Below, piece by piece: positions 62,382-64,000 of a DNA stretch of 64,000 nucleotides. The DNA is from Apostichopus japonicus (Eukaryota > Echinodermata > Holothuroidea > Aspidochirotida > Stichopodidae): positions 1,145,001 to 1,209,000 of the forward strand of contig NC_092563.1 in assembly GCF_037975245.1 (NCBI RefSeq), read 5' to 3'. Every line of letters starts with the position of its first letter. Position 1 is the first letter of the stretch. The notes below the pieces were generated by a model, which searched no databases, had not been told where the DNA came from, and saw nothing but the letters and a program-made list of their open reading frames with translations. The position numbers and the translations under genes are program-made.

Positions 62382-64000
62382 AGCTGCATGAACTATCCAG
62401 AACTACTGTACAGTAGTACTGTACAGTAAACTATCTTCCTTTAAAAAAACAAAACAATAATTTTGTATTTGTAGAACTTTGTCATACAAACTTAAGCCAT
62501 CCATGCAATATAAATTTTTTTGTTCCTTTTTTTGAAAGATTTACCATCCCTTAAGATCATTAATTGTAACTTTAAATCAAAAGTCACCAATTTCCTAAAA
62601 ATCATGAGAAACATTGAAACATTGCAACTTGTGGAGCATGTATTGCTTCCCTTGGGTGTCAAGTGGAAACCAATACAGGATACATGTGGAATGTTCGCAA
62701 CTTCCTTTTAAGTCAAATGTAATAACTTTTATTCCAGCTTAATTTCCTGTTTCTTGATAGATTTCTGTGCTAGATCGTTCTGGACCAAGGAATGAATCTC
62801 TCGGTCCTCCATTCTTTATCTATTTTTGTGTCATTTTGAATTTTTTTTTATTTTTCTTTGCACGACATAATGTTTCTGTCAAATGGTCTGATTACATGCT
62901 GATGTGTGTTTCTATGTATCCAGGTAGACAGAATTAACTTCAAGTCATAGAATATTTGTCATGGACATCATTTTTTTAGGTATTTCCTCAAGACATCTGG
63001 CCATGTTAATTGAGATCATAAATAGAAGTGTAACAGAGGATAGAAAGACAGCAAACATCTGTCAGCTTTGTTTGGCAGACAGTTTTGTGATATGATCAAA
63101 ACTGCCCCAAACAATTCAGAGAAAGCTAATGCTCCATCTGCAAGATATCCTAGTTTAAAAATTATATCTGAGGTCGGCCATTTTTCATACTAACTGTATA
63201 TGTGACGTGGGACCGCCAAAACGAGGAGAAGCCTTCTAAACAATTCCTTTGTTCTTCTCTTCACATTTCAAAGTTAATTGTCGACAGTAAAGACTAGAAA
63301 CAATACCATTATTAGGTTATGCAATAAAAAATTCAACATTTGAGACTATGAAATCAAATTTGTAAAACCTATCTTCATGATAGGAACATAAGAATTGTAA
63401 TAAATTCATAGAGAAAACCTTAAACACTTCATGTGTAGATGGCCTCGATTAATGTCATGCTTATAATACACTTTATGATTTCTCTCTTCTTGTCTTTGAA
63501 GGAACATCAAATCTGTGATATTTCTCAAATGGAGTAAGATTTTTCTAAGCTGTTTTGGTTGGAGACGTTGTTCACCACAAATGTCTCTAATTACACATAT
63601 TGTAGTTACAGTACAATGATGATTGAGTCCTAGTTACTTTATAATCTGTCTAATAAATAATCCTTCCCAACAATTTGAAGGATGCAGTGCCCTTTACACC
63701 GTTGAGCAGCAACCACAGAGACAGATTACAAACTAACAAATGTGGGATAGGTTCAGAACAGATCTGTTACATTCCATAAATTTGTTTCGTGCTTGTAAAT
63801 TGAGTTTAGTTCCTGTTTTAATTTAATTTAATGTCACAAACGGACACTTGTAGTACATTCCACCAAGGTGTTAGAGACCTCAAAGTACAGTGCCACATAT
63901 CTAGGTTGATTCCCAAAGCTTTGTCAATTTCTTGTGAACTTTTATGAGCCTACAACTATAGCCTTGCCTGTCTTTTATTTTTCTACAGAGTAACATCCTA
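62382..64000. other. Gene-free end of the window
   Basis: AT-rich sequence with no recognisable exon, RNA gene or repeat of note, apart from a TACTGTACAG inverted word at about 62405-62428. Confidence 0.4.

Larger units (their letters stand above)
52041..64000. other. Upstream intron/flank of the glucosyltransferase gene, no exon identified
   Basis: I searched the minus strand for an exon ending in phase 1 that would supply the end of the filamin domain and found none that convinces. The region is AT-rich and full of repeats (listed separately). Missing 5' exons are either beyond 64000 or were overlooked. Confidence 0.5.

Overview
This is a window of an AT-rich animal nuclear genome. It has spliced genes with GT-AG introns, long introns, many mini- and microsatellites, and a metazoan-type Gypsy retrotransposon. 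The protein-coding content fits an invertebrate deuterostome. An echinoderm (possibly a sea cucumber) is my best guess from the style of the repeats and the retroelement, but nothing here proves it. Nothing looks bacterial, plasmid-borne or phage-like.

Layout. (1) 1-1187, + strand: the 3' end of a C2H2 zinc-finger gene, cut by the left edge, followed by an AT-rich 3'UTR/intergenic stretch. (2) 4205-4460: a short minisatellite. (3) 5085-14858: a composite mobile region. Two minisatellite arrays in opposite orientation (5085-5262 and 14685-14858) look like the arms of a foldback/TIR-type DNA element. A full-length, apparently intact Gypsy/Ty3 LTR retrotransposon (5560-14180, coding on -) sits inside it. 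The Gypsy has near-identical LTRs, a PBS, a PPT, gag and pol open frames, and a convincing -1 frameshift signal. (4) 15.2-16.9 kb: two more tandem arrays, then gene-free sequence. (5) 20122-52040, - strand: eight exons of a POGLUT2/POGLUT3 (KDELC) protein O-glucosyltransferase, spread over 32 kb. I assembled them from splice sites and a continuous reading frame. The exons encode the whole GT90 catalytic region and a C-terminal HEEL-type ER-retrieval signal. The N-terminal filamin-domain exons were not found and probably lie beyond 64000 or in undetected exons. (6) The introns and the 52-64 kb region hold many tandem repeats (39-bp, 40-bp, 138-bp and 333-bp units), AT microsatellites and several dispersed repeat families. 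One family carries a hammerhead-ribozyme-like core.

The two host genes converge (zinc finger on +, glucosyltransferase on -), and the retroelement and satellite cluster lies between their 3' ends. There is no operon logic. The most interesting signals are the micro-exon that supplies the HEEL terminus, a 31-bp duplication that doubles a 5' splice site, the Gypsy frameshift module, the nested foldback structure, the ribozyme-like repeat and a minisatellite that seems to have grown out of a tRNA-like anticodon arm.
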